The position numbers and the translations under genes were made by a program. This document shows, in pieces, positions 49,304-61,400 of a stretch of 64,000 bases of DNA (positions are counted from its first letter, which is position 1; the number at the start of each line of letters is the position of its first letter). The DNA comes from Apis mellifera. Lineage: Eukaryota > Arthropoda > Insecta > Hymenoptera > Apidae. Location of the stretch: positions 6,572,071-6,636,070 of the forward strand of contig NC_037650.1 of NCBI RefSeq assembly GCF_003254395.2. The letters run 5' to 3'. A model generated the notes under the pieces. It ran no database searches, had not been told where the DNA came from, and worked only from the letters and a program-made list of their open reading frames with translations.

Positions 49304-52300
49304 TCAGTGACAGTAATTGCAACGAGGATGACACTTGACTCCGTTTTCTCCGCATCTACAGCCTCCGGATGTGTCCCCTTTTCCCTACGCGAATCATGCG
49401 AAATAGGATCAATATAGAAACAAAACGATCGAGTCGTGGAAATGTGTACTAATATTTCAATATCGAACAATTGTTACGTATCGATTACTTACTGCAGGTC
49501 CCCAACGTGGACCTCTCGTTACCCAGCATATCTCGGTCTTGCACATTGAACAACGCAACCAATCGCAACCCCATTTTTTCATCAAAACAACTGCACATGT
49601 GGGACACGCGAGTGCTTCACCTCTATCTACCATTTCCTCCAACATCTCGGCAGTTCTTCGTGACTCTTGATCCGTTTCCTTCGATAATCTCAATTCCTGT
49701 TGGTATTGTTTACAATTTTTACCAGTATGAATAGCCTGCAAAGGTAAATATTTCTGTAAAATTTCTTTTATCTTAACGTAATATCAATTAATTTTGTTTT
49801 TATTCCAATGTTCCAACGAGAGGTAAAATAATTAAATTTTGCTTTTCGACCTGGCAAGTGAGACAATTGTTTGCACCGCACACGGGGCAAAGAAAGTTGT
49901 TCACGTCGTCGTCGTAGATGCACCAGCCAGGGCAGTCCGGAGTTTTACAGTGGAACGCGTTGTTTCCAGCATTGTTTTCCGCTTGAGCGATCGATTTGGC
50001 TAAATGTTGCTGGTAAACTTCTGGTTCGACGAGCTATGTATCGTATAATAAAATCGTGTATCAAGTTTTTCTTATTAACATTATTTTAACGAATTTGATT
50101 ATACTTACAGCTTTAATTTCACGTTCTTGGAGAGTCGACTCACAAGTGTATTCCGAGTCTCTGTAAGGACATTTCACTTCGGCTTCTTCGCAGTATCGAA
50201 TCGTATTAGCAATACATGATCTAGGTAAAATTGTCCATCAAAGTGATTCGTGATGAGGCGTTATATTTTCATCTAATTATTATTCTAATTATTATACCTG
50301 CAGAACATATGTAAGCAATCCCTCAAGATGACTCCTTCACGAGGACCGTATGTGACAAAGCATACGGGACATTCGATCGGTTCGGAGTTCGGTATAACAT
50401 CGCAGTTTTCCAAAGAAATTAACTCTTCGTACCTGTCCATTTTCACTTCCACTGGTGTGTTTCTCTCCTCTATTTTCTATACGTATTTTTATTCAGATGA
50501 ATTTAAATGAAAAAAAAAAAAAAATATCTTTTGCCAAGGAAAATAGAACGTGAAAATAAAATATTCAATACCTGAGGTTCTTCTTCGACTTCTTCGTGAT
50601 CTTGTTCCACAATCTGCAGTACTTCCGTGGATGTGCTTATGTCGTCATTTGCCACATTTGGCATTTCCTCTGTACCGCTACTTTTTTCAATTTGTACGAC
50701 ACTTTCAGATCTTAACTCTATAATCAAGTATGTTAATCATTAAATATTATTTATTATTTCATTTCTTTCCTTTTTCTTTTCTTTCTTTTTTTTTTTTTAG
50801 TACCTGGAGCAACGAGATACAAGAATACCGGAGATCCATTGACAGCCTGCAATTCGTTCAGACTCGCCTCATCGCGATCCGCTAAATTTTTACCTATGAT
50901 CCATCGTTGCACGTTGGTCGGTATTTCGAATTCCGTATGTATTTTCGCTTTCAACTCGGCCACCGTCATCCTGCTCGGCAGCTGTTATTTTATTTCGGCT
51001 TAGTACGGCATCCAATATCATCACACGGATTGGCAAACTTAAGGCTACCTTGATTCGAGTGGGCAACGTTATTTACCTGAAGGGGTATCGGTCCCTGGTG
51101 GGCAAGCTTGTCTTCTATGTACATATTGACTTTAATCAACTGATCTTTGAGACGGGCTGATCGTTGTCGAATCACGGAACAATGAATTTTAAGCCGTGCT
51201 AGCTCCTTCGCCAAACCTGCCGCTTGTTGGTGGTGGCCGGACGCGATCGCCGCTTCCAACTTTCTGAGCAATCGGTTTATGGCCAGCGTGTTCATATTTT
51301 TTCCCCCTGAATTGTCATCTGTCGCAAACACGAAGAGAAACGAACACTCGCGTTAACGTAAGTAAGAGGGGAAAAACGCGTGACATCGAGCAAATAATCT
51401 CTATATCTAAATTTAGACGAGTGATTCATTTGGAATAAGAGAAAGAAATCTGGATCCGCTTTAATTAAAATTACCTTCCTCGCAGCTATCCTCGAACGTA
51501 TCTTCCTGCGTGGGGAATTCTCGTTGAATCGTGGGCGATGCTTTCGATGCTGCTTGACCGGTATTATTATTATCAATTTTCGTAACGTTGGCTGGTCGCG
51601 AGGGATCGGAACGTGGTTTAGGAGAGGATGGTGGGGGGACGTGTGCATTCGCGTAGATGGATTGCTCGATCACGTTGGCGTAAGTGTTCTCGTTGGGCGC
51701 GCTCCTCGTCGTTTTGGTCGCCTCGATCTCGGCAAAATCTCGGGGTCGTATCAATTGAAATGTATTCTTCAATCCGGAACTAGCCAAGCTTTTCCCAGAC
51801 GTTTTGTAGAGCACGTTTTCTTGCTTCCAACCGGAGGTGGACGGACGTTGTTCCACAACGGATGTACTCGGTTGACTCAATCTTCGTATATTTCCGCTAG
51901 TTTGTACCGAGCACGACACCTTTTGCTTGTCCAGCTCGTAATCGTTTGGCACCGTTATATTCTCGACTTTGGTTACCGCGGAAACGAAATACCTGGTCTT
52001 GCCGGGATCCGGGACGTTAACCGTTTCCTTCTCCACGACCGGTTTCTCCGTCACGTCCGTGTTACGTGTCACAATTTTGCCGGGTTTCGAACGCTTCGGT
52101 AACGAGTGTTTCATTTCCTTCAACATCTCCTTTAAATCCGTCGTAATTGGATCCTCGATGGTGTTCAATAACGGCGACCTACCCGATTTCGTTTTCGCGC
52201 TCGCCTCGCTCGGACGAGACGTATCCTCGAGGATTATCGATTTTTCTGGCGGCGCGCCGCTCTTCGTCTTAGCGTCTTTCTCCGCCTCGACCAGGATATC

Positions 52301-54670
52301 GAGCACTTTGGTCACCTTGCTCGATATTCCGGCCTCCTCCTCCTCCTCGCCAACTTTATTCCTCTGATTAGCGGGTGTCGCGGTCTCGAGCAACGACCTC
52401 CTGTCGATAAATTTGAATTCCTTCATGCGTAGCTGTTTGTCGATCTCGTCGAATATATCGGAAAATTCTTTCTGCACACCGTCCAGCCGTTGTTGCTTGT
52501 TCAACTTTCTTGGCTCCTCGAAGATGCTCGACGCAAAGCGTTCCCTCGGCTCTGCGGAATTACGAGGGAACAAGTACCTTCGTAGATCCTCGTTACTCGT
52601 TTTCGCCTCCTTCTCTCTCTTCTCTTCGTGCTTCAATCTAATTTTTTCGTCCGTCGCGGGCGCACAGCTTCCGTCCTTTCGAAGGATACGATCGCTCGTA
52701 CGATTCGCGGCCAATTGACTCTGCAGCAACGATATTCTGTTGGACGTTTCACTGGCCAGTTTATCGTTCTGCTCCTTGCCACTCTTCGTTCCCGAAATCT
52801 TACCACCCATCTCCGCGTTCTCCGCCACCACCCTGCTGGCTTTGCCCGCCTTTTGCTGCGGTGGAAAATACCTGGAGATGTCTTTCTCTACGTGGCCAGC
52901 TTGGCCGCTGCCAGGCCGGACGGAAAATCTCGGATGATCCTTCCAATCGCGCTCCAAGACCTTGGCGTTCCTCGCCGCGTCCCGCTCGAATTTCCCCGGT
53001 TGTTGTTGATCCCTCGCGTTCCTCGCGAAGAAGTTGGAATTCACCGTGACCTTGGTGATGTTGCTGATGGCGTTGAACTTGGAGATGAGAGCCCGGGTGC
53101 CACGCCTGGGCGAGGAACTCTCCATCGCCGACGTGACGATATCTTGGACGAGTTCCTCGTTCGCGTCGCTCCTTCTCTCGAACGCGTCCACGAATCTCGA
53201 CGAGTTGAACAGCATCGAGGCCCTGGCGCGCGCCTGCTCCTCCTGAACGATCGCGGCCGCCTCTTTGTCCAGCTCGCTGATGTTGGTGAGAATCGAGAGG
53301 CCCGATCTCCGTTTCGCCTCCCTTTTTCTGTCCTCGGCTTGGCTTCCGCCGCGATGAAAGAAGCTCAACCTGGACAAAGACGCGTCCACGGAATAACCGG
53401 TGGAAGCGGAGGCGGTGGTGGTGGTGGCGACGGTGGTGGTGATGGTGGTGGTCGCGTTCGTGGCACCGCATTCTTCTTTTATTTCGATCGTCGAGCTTGT
53501 CGGAGCTCGGAGGACATCGCCCCTCCTCGACGCGCCGGAATCCCGAGAATGTTCGAAGACGCTCCGTTTGTACCAAGGTCGTGGCATGGCTGCGCTCAAA
53601 GTTCCAACGGTGGCCGCCGCGCTCTGGCTCTCGTGAAGAACGGCCGTGTCCGACGAGCCGCCACTCGTGTCCCTCGTGCTCCTCGTCTCCCGTTTTATCT
53701 CCCGTCTCGACAATAGAACGCCCCCTTGAAGGACCAGCGTGTCGTTGCTCAGAGTCTGCACGTCCTCGGTGTCCGGCCGCGTTCCCTTCCCGTCCATTCC
53801 GCCATCGGTAACCCGATCCTCCCACTTTTTCCCACGCGAGTCGCGCTCGTCCACGATCCTCTCGGGCGGTTTCGGTGCGCGTCGCTTTCGCCTGCTGCTG
53901 TTCCTCGCTGCTGTTTCCCGTGCATCTACCTCCGTCGATTCCTTGATCGAGCTCGCGGGAGGATTAGGCGCTCGCCGCTTCCCTTTCACGTGCACCCGTC
54001 TCCGCGTCGACGAGTTGACGACGGCCGAGTAGCGTCCAGCCTTCCGCTCGTCCTCCAACCTCTCGAGAGATTCCAGCAAGGGGATTCGATCGGGAAGGGG
54101 AGACAGATTGCCGCAGGAGTTGAAGGTGGCCGACGAAGGTTGCAGGGAGTATCTGGCCGTTATGTCCCTTCTGTGAACGTTGGCGGGCAACGTGGACGCG
54201 GCCGACTCGTTCTCTTTGTTGCCAACCGCGACTTTCGAGGCTCCGGCCGCGAACGGGCCAACCTCGCCCGCTTGCCCCAACACGTCTAACGACAGCCCAT
54301 TGCAGCCCCCGCCCAGCGTACCGGTGTGAAACGCGAAACTGCGCACCGTCGTCGTGCTGTAAAACGTGTCCACGCTCTCCACGCTCGACGACACGCTTCT
54401 CCTTTGCCGCGCTTCCTTCTCGCCTCTCGCGTCCCCGTATCTCCCGATCGTTTTCCTCCTCTTCTCAGCGCTCGAGTCCCGATTGCCGGCCCGTTTGAAC
54501 CATTTGAACAGGGAGAATCTCGCGTTCAACCCACGCCCCTCGTTCACCGTACGCGAGTCCACGGACGCTTCCGTCGCGGCGACGTCCGGCGTTCTTCCTT
54601 CCCGGTCGGTGATCCGTACGCCATTGGGGAATGTGCTCGCCTCGATGCTGCATGCGGCTCGCAGTACCAT
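49304..54670 (-). CDS. RBCK1: RBR-type E3 ubiquitin ligase, HOIL-1/RBCK1-like, with long N-terminal extension
   Basis: Nine exons, from the start: 54670-51475, 51318-51077, 50981-50804, 50717-50572, 50476-50298, 50220-50109, 50033-49851, 49735-49493 and 49384-49304, joining in frame to 1519 residues. Residues 1-1065 come from one GC-rich exon: low-complexity, charged, with KRRAPNPP (231-238) and KRRAPKPP (262-269), no domain I recognise. From about 1070 it follows HOIL-1: helical N-terminus (LLRKLEAAIASGHHQQAAGL), Ubl domain (about 1140-1206), an acidic linker, RING1 (CPVC at 1290), IBR (about 1350-1412) and RING2, with the catalytic Cys likely 1482 in TEICWVTRGPRWGP and a Cys/His tail ending CHPRCNYCH. 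In vertebrates HOIL-1 is a LUBAC subunit making oxyester ubiquitin linkages. The NZF finger seen in vertebrate HOIL-1 is not found. An internal Met at residue 1074 could start a 446-residue short form. The exon 5 acceptor is the least certain. Confidence 0.85.
51475..54670 (-). other. Giant GC-rich first coding exon of the HOIL-1-like gene
   Basis: 3196 bases, 1065 codons plus one base, ending GAGGAAG|GTAATT; reading through gives only three more codons before a stop. Composition is far more GC-rich than the other eight exons, and antisense frames stay open for hundreds of codons as a result. Short tracts of Thr/Ala occur near codons 405-420. The phase fits exon 2, but a separate gene with its own 3' end is the alternative. 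Confidence 0.7.
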
Positions 54671-55450
54671 TCTTACTCACCGCATATTCCCTCTCGAAGC
54701 CAAACTCCGCCCCACTCCGCTCATCCACTGCTCCGCAGCATAGTTCTTTATTTAGATTCTCGCTCACCGACCAGTGCTTTTAACTTCCTTCCAGTTCGTC
54801 TCTAACGTTAAAGGGAAAGTCTCTGGTCGAAAGTCTTGCGGTATTTAAAACGGTATTCGTCCCAATTGATCCGATCTCGATCCTATGCTATCTCTCTCTC
54901 TGTCGCACAGCCCGTATTTTATCTAACCTCGGTTCTCGGCCTGCGCGAGGAAACGGGCGGCGAGAGTGGAAATTCAGCAGGCGGCAAGAACGGTTGCCGG
55001 GTACGAAGTTGCGCGGAGCATGGTGTTCCGATCGAGTTACGCGTTTCCCCGGCGTGTACGTGCGAGGAATGTATCGCGGAACGGTAAATCGACTGACGAA
55101 TTTCGCCGCGAGACCGTCGCCGACGCCGCCGAACACGTACGACAAAGATACTCTTCTCCTCGCTATTAATAGAACGGGCCTTCTCCCGCCGTCGGTTATT
55201 TTCAAGTCCACTCGCTCTCTTGCTGTCTGCGCGCCCGCTGTCCGAGATCAAAACAGAGAAATACGGTCGCGCGCTCACTTTCAACCACCATCCTTCTCCT
55301 CGCGATTATTCTTACCATTCGTGGAAAATATTCTTCTTCCTTCTTCTTCTTCTTCTTCTTCTTCTTTGCCTTCAAAGAAGAAGCGTTTTTCAAGAAGAGC
55401 GTTTTTCAACTGCTCGATCGGTAAATTTTAAAGAGGATGGGATTACGTAG
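54671..55450 (-). promoter_or_regulatory. 5' flank of the HOIL-1-like gene
   Basis: GC-rich DNA upstream of the start codon, with a TTC triplet run at 55331-55366. On the minus strand GCGGTGAGTAAG just before the ATG resembles a splice donor. No core promoter element can be placed with confidence. Confidence 0.3.
55331..55366. repeat. (TTC)n microsatellite
   Basis: Run of TTC triplets with one interruption near the start. Confidence 0.9.
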
Positions 55451-58400
55451 TGGGAGGAGGGGAGGGGATATTTTCGAAAGGTATTCGGATGCTAGTTTCG
55501 GGGGCGTTATTTCGCTATTTGATTCATATTTTCGTCTCGCGTTTCTTTATCCGACGTATAAACGACGGATCCTAGAAATAGGGGCGGAATATAAATCACG
55601 AATGACGTGAATACTTAATAGACCGTGTTCCGAATTTATATACGCAAACAGCTTAAACCGTCCGATTTACATCGTCGCCGTAGATTTGTACCACGGTGTA
55701 TGCAAACTCCGCGCTCTCTCGCCCACGGTATTATTTTGGGATTTGACTAATCCCGTGAGAGGGCATGGACCAGCGCGTGTGTGATGATCAGCGTCTCGTT
55801 TTTCGCCCCGCCGTTCGATTCACCGCCACGGCCAAGTGTCAACCTCTCGTAAGTTTTTTGAAAAATATCCCGTCATACGATGCCGTTTTACGCGCACGTG
55901 TATGCGTATGTACATACATACATACATATATATAACTTGGGACACTTTATTGTGCATTTAAGGTTTGAAACGTTGGCGCTACCGAGTTCCATTCGGATTC
56001 GTCAGTCTCGTGTATTATTTGCGATCCACTGAAAATAACGCTACGTCCGGTTTCCCGCGATATTTTCTTCTATTGTAACAGAAATAAACTATGTTTCAGG
56101 TCTTCGCTCGATAAACGATGCCGTCCCAAATAAACTTGCGGGCTTGGCCATTCTCACTTCTGCTCCGATAAACATCCGATATATGCTTTAATGGGGAAAA
56201 AATGTTGGAAGAATCTTCCATACAGGTTGGTAATTAAAATTTAAAAACGTAATGGGGATGTTTGTGGGGAAAATTTAAAAAAATATACGCGATATGCTGA
56301 AAGGTATTTGTCGAGATATTTAATTAATAAAGATTGGCGAAACCACGTCACGTCACGTTGATGATTGACAAGGATACTTACACATACTTGTGGGATTCTA
56401 ACGTGACAGTTATCGAGGCATGTAGGTGTTTCAGGATTGCCAGCTATTATCTTGCCGGTTTGACTCATCGCTACCTGAGATAACGCCGATCATAGGTCAC
56501 AGATAACATGGATGCTCGCACCATAGAAGCAATTCTAGGAATTAGTGGGGATAACTGGCCGACAGTTAGCGAAATGCTATTGTAACAAGTCACTGCGAGG
56601 CGCACATCTGCATCATCGTTTCATTGGACCTTCGATGAAGTTAACTAGTAATACTAGTACTGGTAATACGTAATCTTAAGGACATTACTCCCTTCTTTTG
56701 CTCTCCCTCCTGATAAAACCCAAGATGATTAATCACAAATACGACGGTTTTCGAAAGCCACTCTTATTTTTGCTTTTGGTTATCGAAAACCATCACTGTC
56801 GAGAAAATTTTTCGGTGATAATATAGTTTTCCCTCCTCGCGTTTGAAAATTAACCAAGCGAGTATTTTTAATTACGTTTACCGGGGAGGAAGAAAGGCAT
56901 CAACCGCCGGCCTTTCACCCCCGCCAGCTTCGACCTAAGTACGTTTGCTGAAAAGTTTGCAGTGGGTATCTCGAAAGCTAAAGGGATTTCTCTGCAAACG
57001 TAACACGCGCCGGTCCCGCGTGCAGACGCACTCGCGTGCATTTATTTTCTTGCTGGAACAAACGGCGATGAGGCACAACACCGGGGTGGTAGAAAAGATC
57101 CGTCCATGATAAAAAAGAAGAGAAAAAGAAAGAGGAAAGGAAGAGAAAAGGAACTACTTTGGAAAAACATGCAACGTGTTTCCATATTTTATTTAATTAC
57201 TCGACAACATTCAAAGTCGCTCCCTCAACGGGCCGTGTTGCTGCTTCCCCATTAAGAGGTTTCGAGCCGCGAGATAAGACGTAACTTTTCTTCCACTCTC
57301 TCTTCTTTCAAAGTCGCGTGCACGCGAGAAGGATTCGACGTTATCTTTCACTCCGCGCCGCTTAAATCAAGCCAAGTAAAGGGTTTTCCTCTTATCTTCG
57401 CCTCCTTTCGTCGAGCATCGTTCATCGTAATCGATAACAATGGTACACAGATTGGCGATGGAACGTCGTCACGGGGCGTTATAGTTACGCGTTTCTGATA
57501 CGAGTCCTCCCCATCATTCCCATCCACTCTGTCCCTCCCTCCTCCCGCATCTCTGACATTCTCGATGGAAATTATCATTCGTTCTCGATTTCGTTCGATT
57601 ATTGCGAGCAATGAGACGGCGAGGAACGAGCGACGTCGCCGAATAAAGTTCTCCACCCGAAACGAGGCACCCCTCGAGTGCTCCTCCAGTGGAACACGCT
57701 CACAACCGGCCATCGCGCTTACATGTTCACGGGCCAACGACGCCATCGTGTCAACGTGTGCGTGGTCTTAGCTCACTTTTATCGTCGGAAGCCGAACTGG
57801 AGCGCAAGAGTCTACTACTACTACCACCACCACCATCCCCTTCTACTTCTCCTCTCTCTCTCTCTCTCTCTTTCTTTCCCTTTCTTCAAGAGTTTATTTC
57901 GCGAATCCACCCACCCCGACTTGGCTCGAACCCTGGCTTCCACGCTACGCTAGCAACCCCATATCGCGTCCTGAATACAAATCGCGATGCTTCCTTTTTC
58001 GCGAGTCTCCCGAACAAGACTTTCTTGAACGCGATCATTACCATTAATGAAGAAGAAGCGAACGGGTGCATCGGGCCTCTTCTCTACTCGCCTCTACTGT
58101 CCCTCTTATCGTTTCGTTCGAGTGGCGAACCCCTCAAGGAACCTCGACCTCTCGTGCTCTTTCTTTCCTTTCGCCGCCTTTCTCCTCCTCCGCATTTTTA
58201 TTCAAAGTATCGCGGAAGCGCGACGAGAGAGAAGAGGAGGAGGAGGGACGAGGAGGACGAGAAGGTGGAGGAGGAGGAAGAAGTTTCGCGGCCGATCGTA
58301 ATGCACGATTATTCCCTCCGGTATCGAGGTGCGCCGCGAGGTTATATCCCGCGATTTACAATTTTTATGCCAGATTCCGGGCAGAGCGGGCAGAGCGAGT

Positions 58401-61400
58401 TTCGCGGCCGGGCACGGCGACGTGTCGTTGAACTTTGGAAAGCGGCGGCGCCGTGCCATTGCTTGAAATTTAGTTACCCCCGTCGGGTTGGATGTTTTAT
58501 TCAGCTACGCGCACGGACGCCGTGCTTATCCTTCACTTCGGGGGAACAGGGATACAAATTAATCGGGGGGGATGCGGTTTACAATTTTTTTTTTCCTTTC
58601 CTTTAACTTCGACTCGGTGGCGAAAACGTAGTTTGTCGAAACGGATTCGATCTTCGTTCGTTCGAGCGATCTTTCGAGTCGTTGAGTTAGAATTAAGCGC
58701 GAAGAAGGGTTAATCGATTAATTTCGTTTCTTTTTTTTCTTTTTTTTTTTGATTAAACTACGTGTAGGTACGTGTGTTATTTTATTTCATGTACGTATAA
58801 CGCGCATATTTCTTGCGCATATTTTAGGGAATTTTATCGTTTTTACGTAACACCGGGGCGTTAGTTTAGAACTGCAAGTTCTTTTCTCTTCTTCTCGCGA
58901 GATATGCAAACGAGCGCCAGACTTCGATGATTTTGAATTCTGAAACTGTTTGATAAGGGATCGGGAGGTGTTCGATATGGAAATTTGATCGCGTTGCCGC
59001 CTATCGCCGCTTGTTCTCGAGCTTATTGCGAAAAACGCGTACGTCCGAACAATTCGATTCTTCTCCTACTTCTATTTTATCGTATCCCAACGTGTTCTTT
59101 AACCCATGAATTCGTGTTCAATAGGTAAAGGTTCTCGCTACGGGAATCGGGAGATTCTTTTTTTTTTCTTCTTTTTCATACGTGACGCCTCGCCTCGACG
59201 TTATAAAATATTTTTTTATTCGCTCTTACCTTCTTCTTCAAATTCTACAATTTTTTTTCCATTTATACCCTAGAAATTTTTTCCCGTCCCATGGTATAAA
59301 ACGTCTTATAATTTGAATTTCCGTTATTTTAAACTTGGTTGTTTCGGTTATATATCGTTTCTCTAAAACTCGCGGAAACCTCGTCTCAAGTTCGATGGAT
59401 TTTCCGTAACAACGTTATTACTACGGTTACAACGGTATTCCCCGAACCTCGAGAGGAACTGAGAGAAAAGAAGGGGAGGGGGAGCCGGGAGAGCGGTAGT
59501 TGGAAAGCCTTGTACTCTGCACGATCTGTTCATCTTAGAAACAGAAGGACCTGCGATACGTGAGGGAAAGTACTTCTTAGACGGACTTGGACTTGGTGAG
59601 CCGGGCCCACCAACCCTTTGGCTATCTCCTTAGTTACACCGTTGTTCCGTACGTGAGCAAGATAGTTAGATTGTCTTCCCCAAGTTATCCACTGTTCGCG
59701 AAATTAGACCCCCGGCTTCTCTCCTCCCCTCGGCCCCACCGCAACCTGTGAGCGTGTTTCCGCAATATCCGCAATAGTCGCTCGCCGATGATCACACGCT
59801 TGAACGTTACTACGCGCGTAGTGCTACATGGAGAGGCGAGGATCCGGCCGAAATGATCGGCGTGCCAAATTAAAATTCGCCCGTAAATTTGTTTTTCTCG
59901 CGACGCGGCGAAAATAAATTATGAATCGCGGGACGACTGCCTTTTTTTTATCCTCGAAATTCGATTTCAACGTTTGTTCAACGATTCGTCGTCGCGAACG
60001 AATTGAACCAATTTCGATAATAAAGAGATGGAGGATCGATCGAGGGTGAATTCTCGAAATCGAGATTATCCTTTTCTTTTTTTCTTTTTGAAATAAATTA
60101 CTCCTTTCTTATCGAAAAATCTCGGATACAATTTTCTTCTCGAATCAATTCTATCTCGTGGAGCTTTTTTAGTTAGCAACCCCCTCCTCCCCGTGAGCGA
60201 CGTCGTCAGTCACTTTGAATCCCTACTCGATATCTCGAATACTTTTCTCCATCATCGCGTCTCGCGATCACCTATGAAATTGATTCGCGGCAAATCTTCC
60301 AATCTCGTTGGTTTCACGCCCCCGCGGCTGCGGATCGAGGGAAGTAAGTCTTTGGAATGTATCAAGCCGGAACGCTCGGCAGAAGGTCGGATGGTCATTT
60401 ATCAGAAACGGTAGTGGATCGAATCGGATAATCGATTCGAGAAGAGTGGAGGGTTGTTATCCCTCTCCCCTCCCCTACTGCGTGCGGGGGCCGTTTCGGA
60501 GAATCGTAATCGCGCTTATCTTCGTTCCTCGTTCTATTTACCGATGGAAACAGATCGGATGCCCTATTATCCCCTTGTTTGTTATCGGGGTACAACGATT
60601 CTCGACACGTCACGGATAATAATCTGGACCGAAAAGCCTCCCGTTACAACCCGTGTCCGGTGTGGAAACGGGCGCGTGGCCGATTCGTTCCCGATTCGTC
60701 TCCCGTCAAATTAATTGTTATCCGGTGTATTTGTAAAACGCGGCTCCCCGCTCGATCGATATGGAACAACGTCCGTCCAATCCATGGATCCATCCCGCCC
60801 GTTTCCCCTCCGAATATAATAACCACCGTTCTCAGAGAGGTGAACGATTATTAATAACACGCGATTATATTTGCTGTTATATTAATTAGCGTGAAGAGGG
60901 CGAGTGACATATTGAATGGGGCTGGTTCCGTTCGAAAAGGGTGGAACTTGACAAAAGTTAATAATTGGAAATAATTTCTGTTTACTTGGTCGAGTGGGGA
61001 CGGTTGTGAAATTTAATCGAAGCGATCGAAAAATATTTATAAAAAAGAACGTATTATCTTTTTCCTGTGTCGATGCGTGTATTCGATCCGTGTATTGTCC
61101 AGTGTATTGGGTAACGGATCGTTTTGCATACGAAATGTCCCGAATGATTATTAGAATCGAGAATATATATATATATAGGATAGAGGCGTTACGTGGCAAT
61201 GTCCTTTCCACCATTCCGCTATGAAATAATTGTATCCCGTTGCGGTGATCGAACTGAATTAATCAACGTGAATGGACGTGGTAGATTCAATTAAGCTCCT
61301 CCGTTTGTCCTTCCCCCCAGAGATCCATCCGCCGCCTCTTTTTATCCCACGCAGATACGATCGTCCGTTTTCCAATACCTCGTCCCTCGTACACGTTTAT

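Noticed and set aside
52628..53716. 362-codon plus-strand open frame
   Set aside because: Lies antisense to the large first exon of the HOIL-1-like gene; low-complexity Arg/Gly-rich product. Explained by GC-rich sequence with few stops.
52800..53825. 341-codon minus-strand frame in another phase
   Set aside because: Overlaps the supported 1065-codon frame in a shifted phase and gives His/Arg-rich low-complexity protein.
57689..58606. 305-codon plus-strand open frame
   Set aside because: Runs through CT and GAG triplet repeats; product is low complexity with no recognisable domain.
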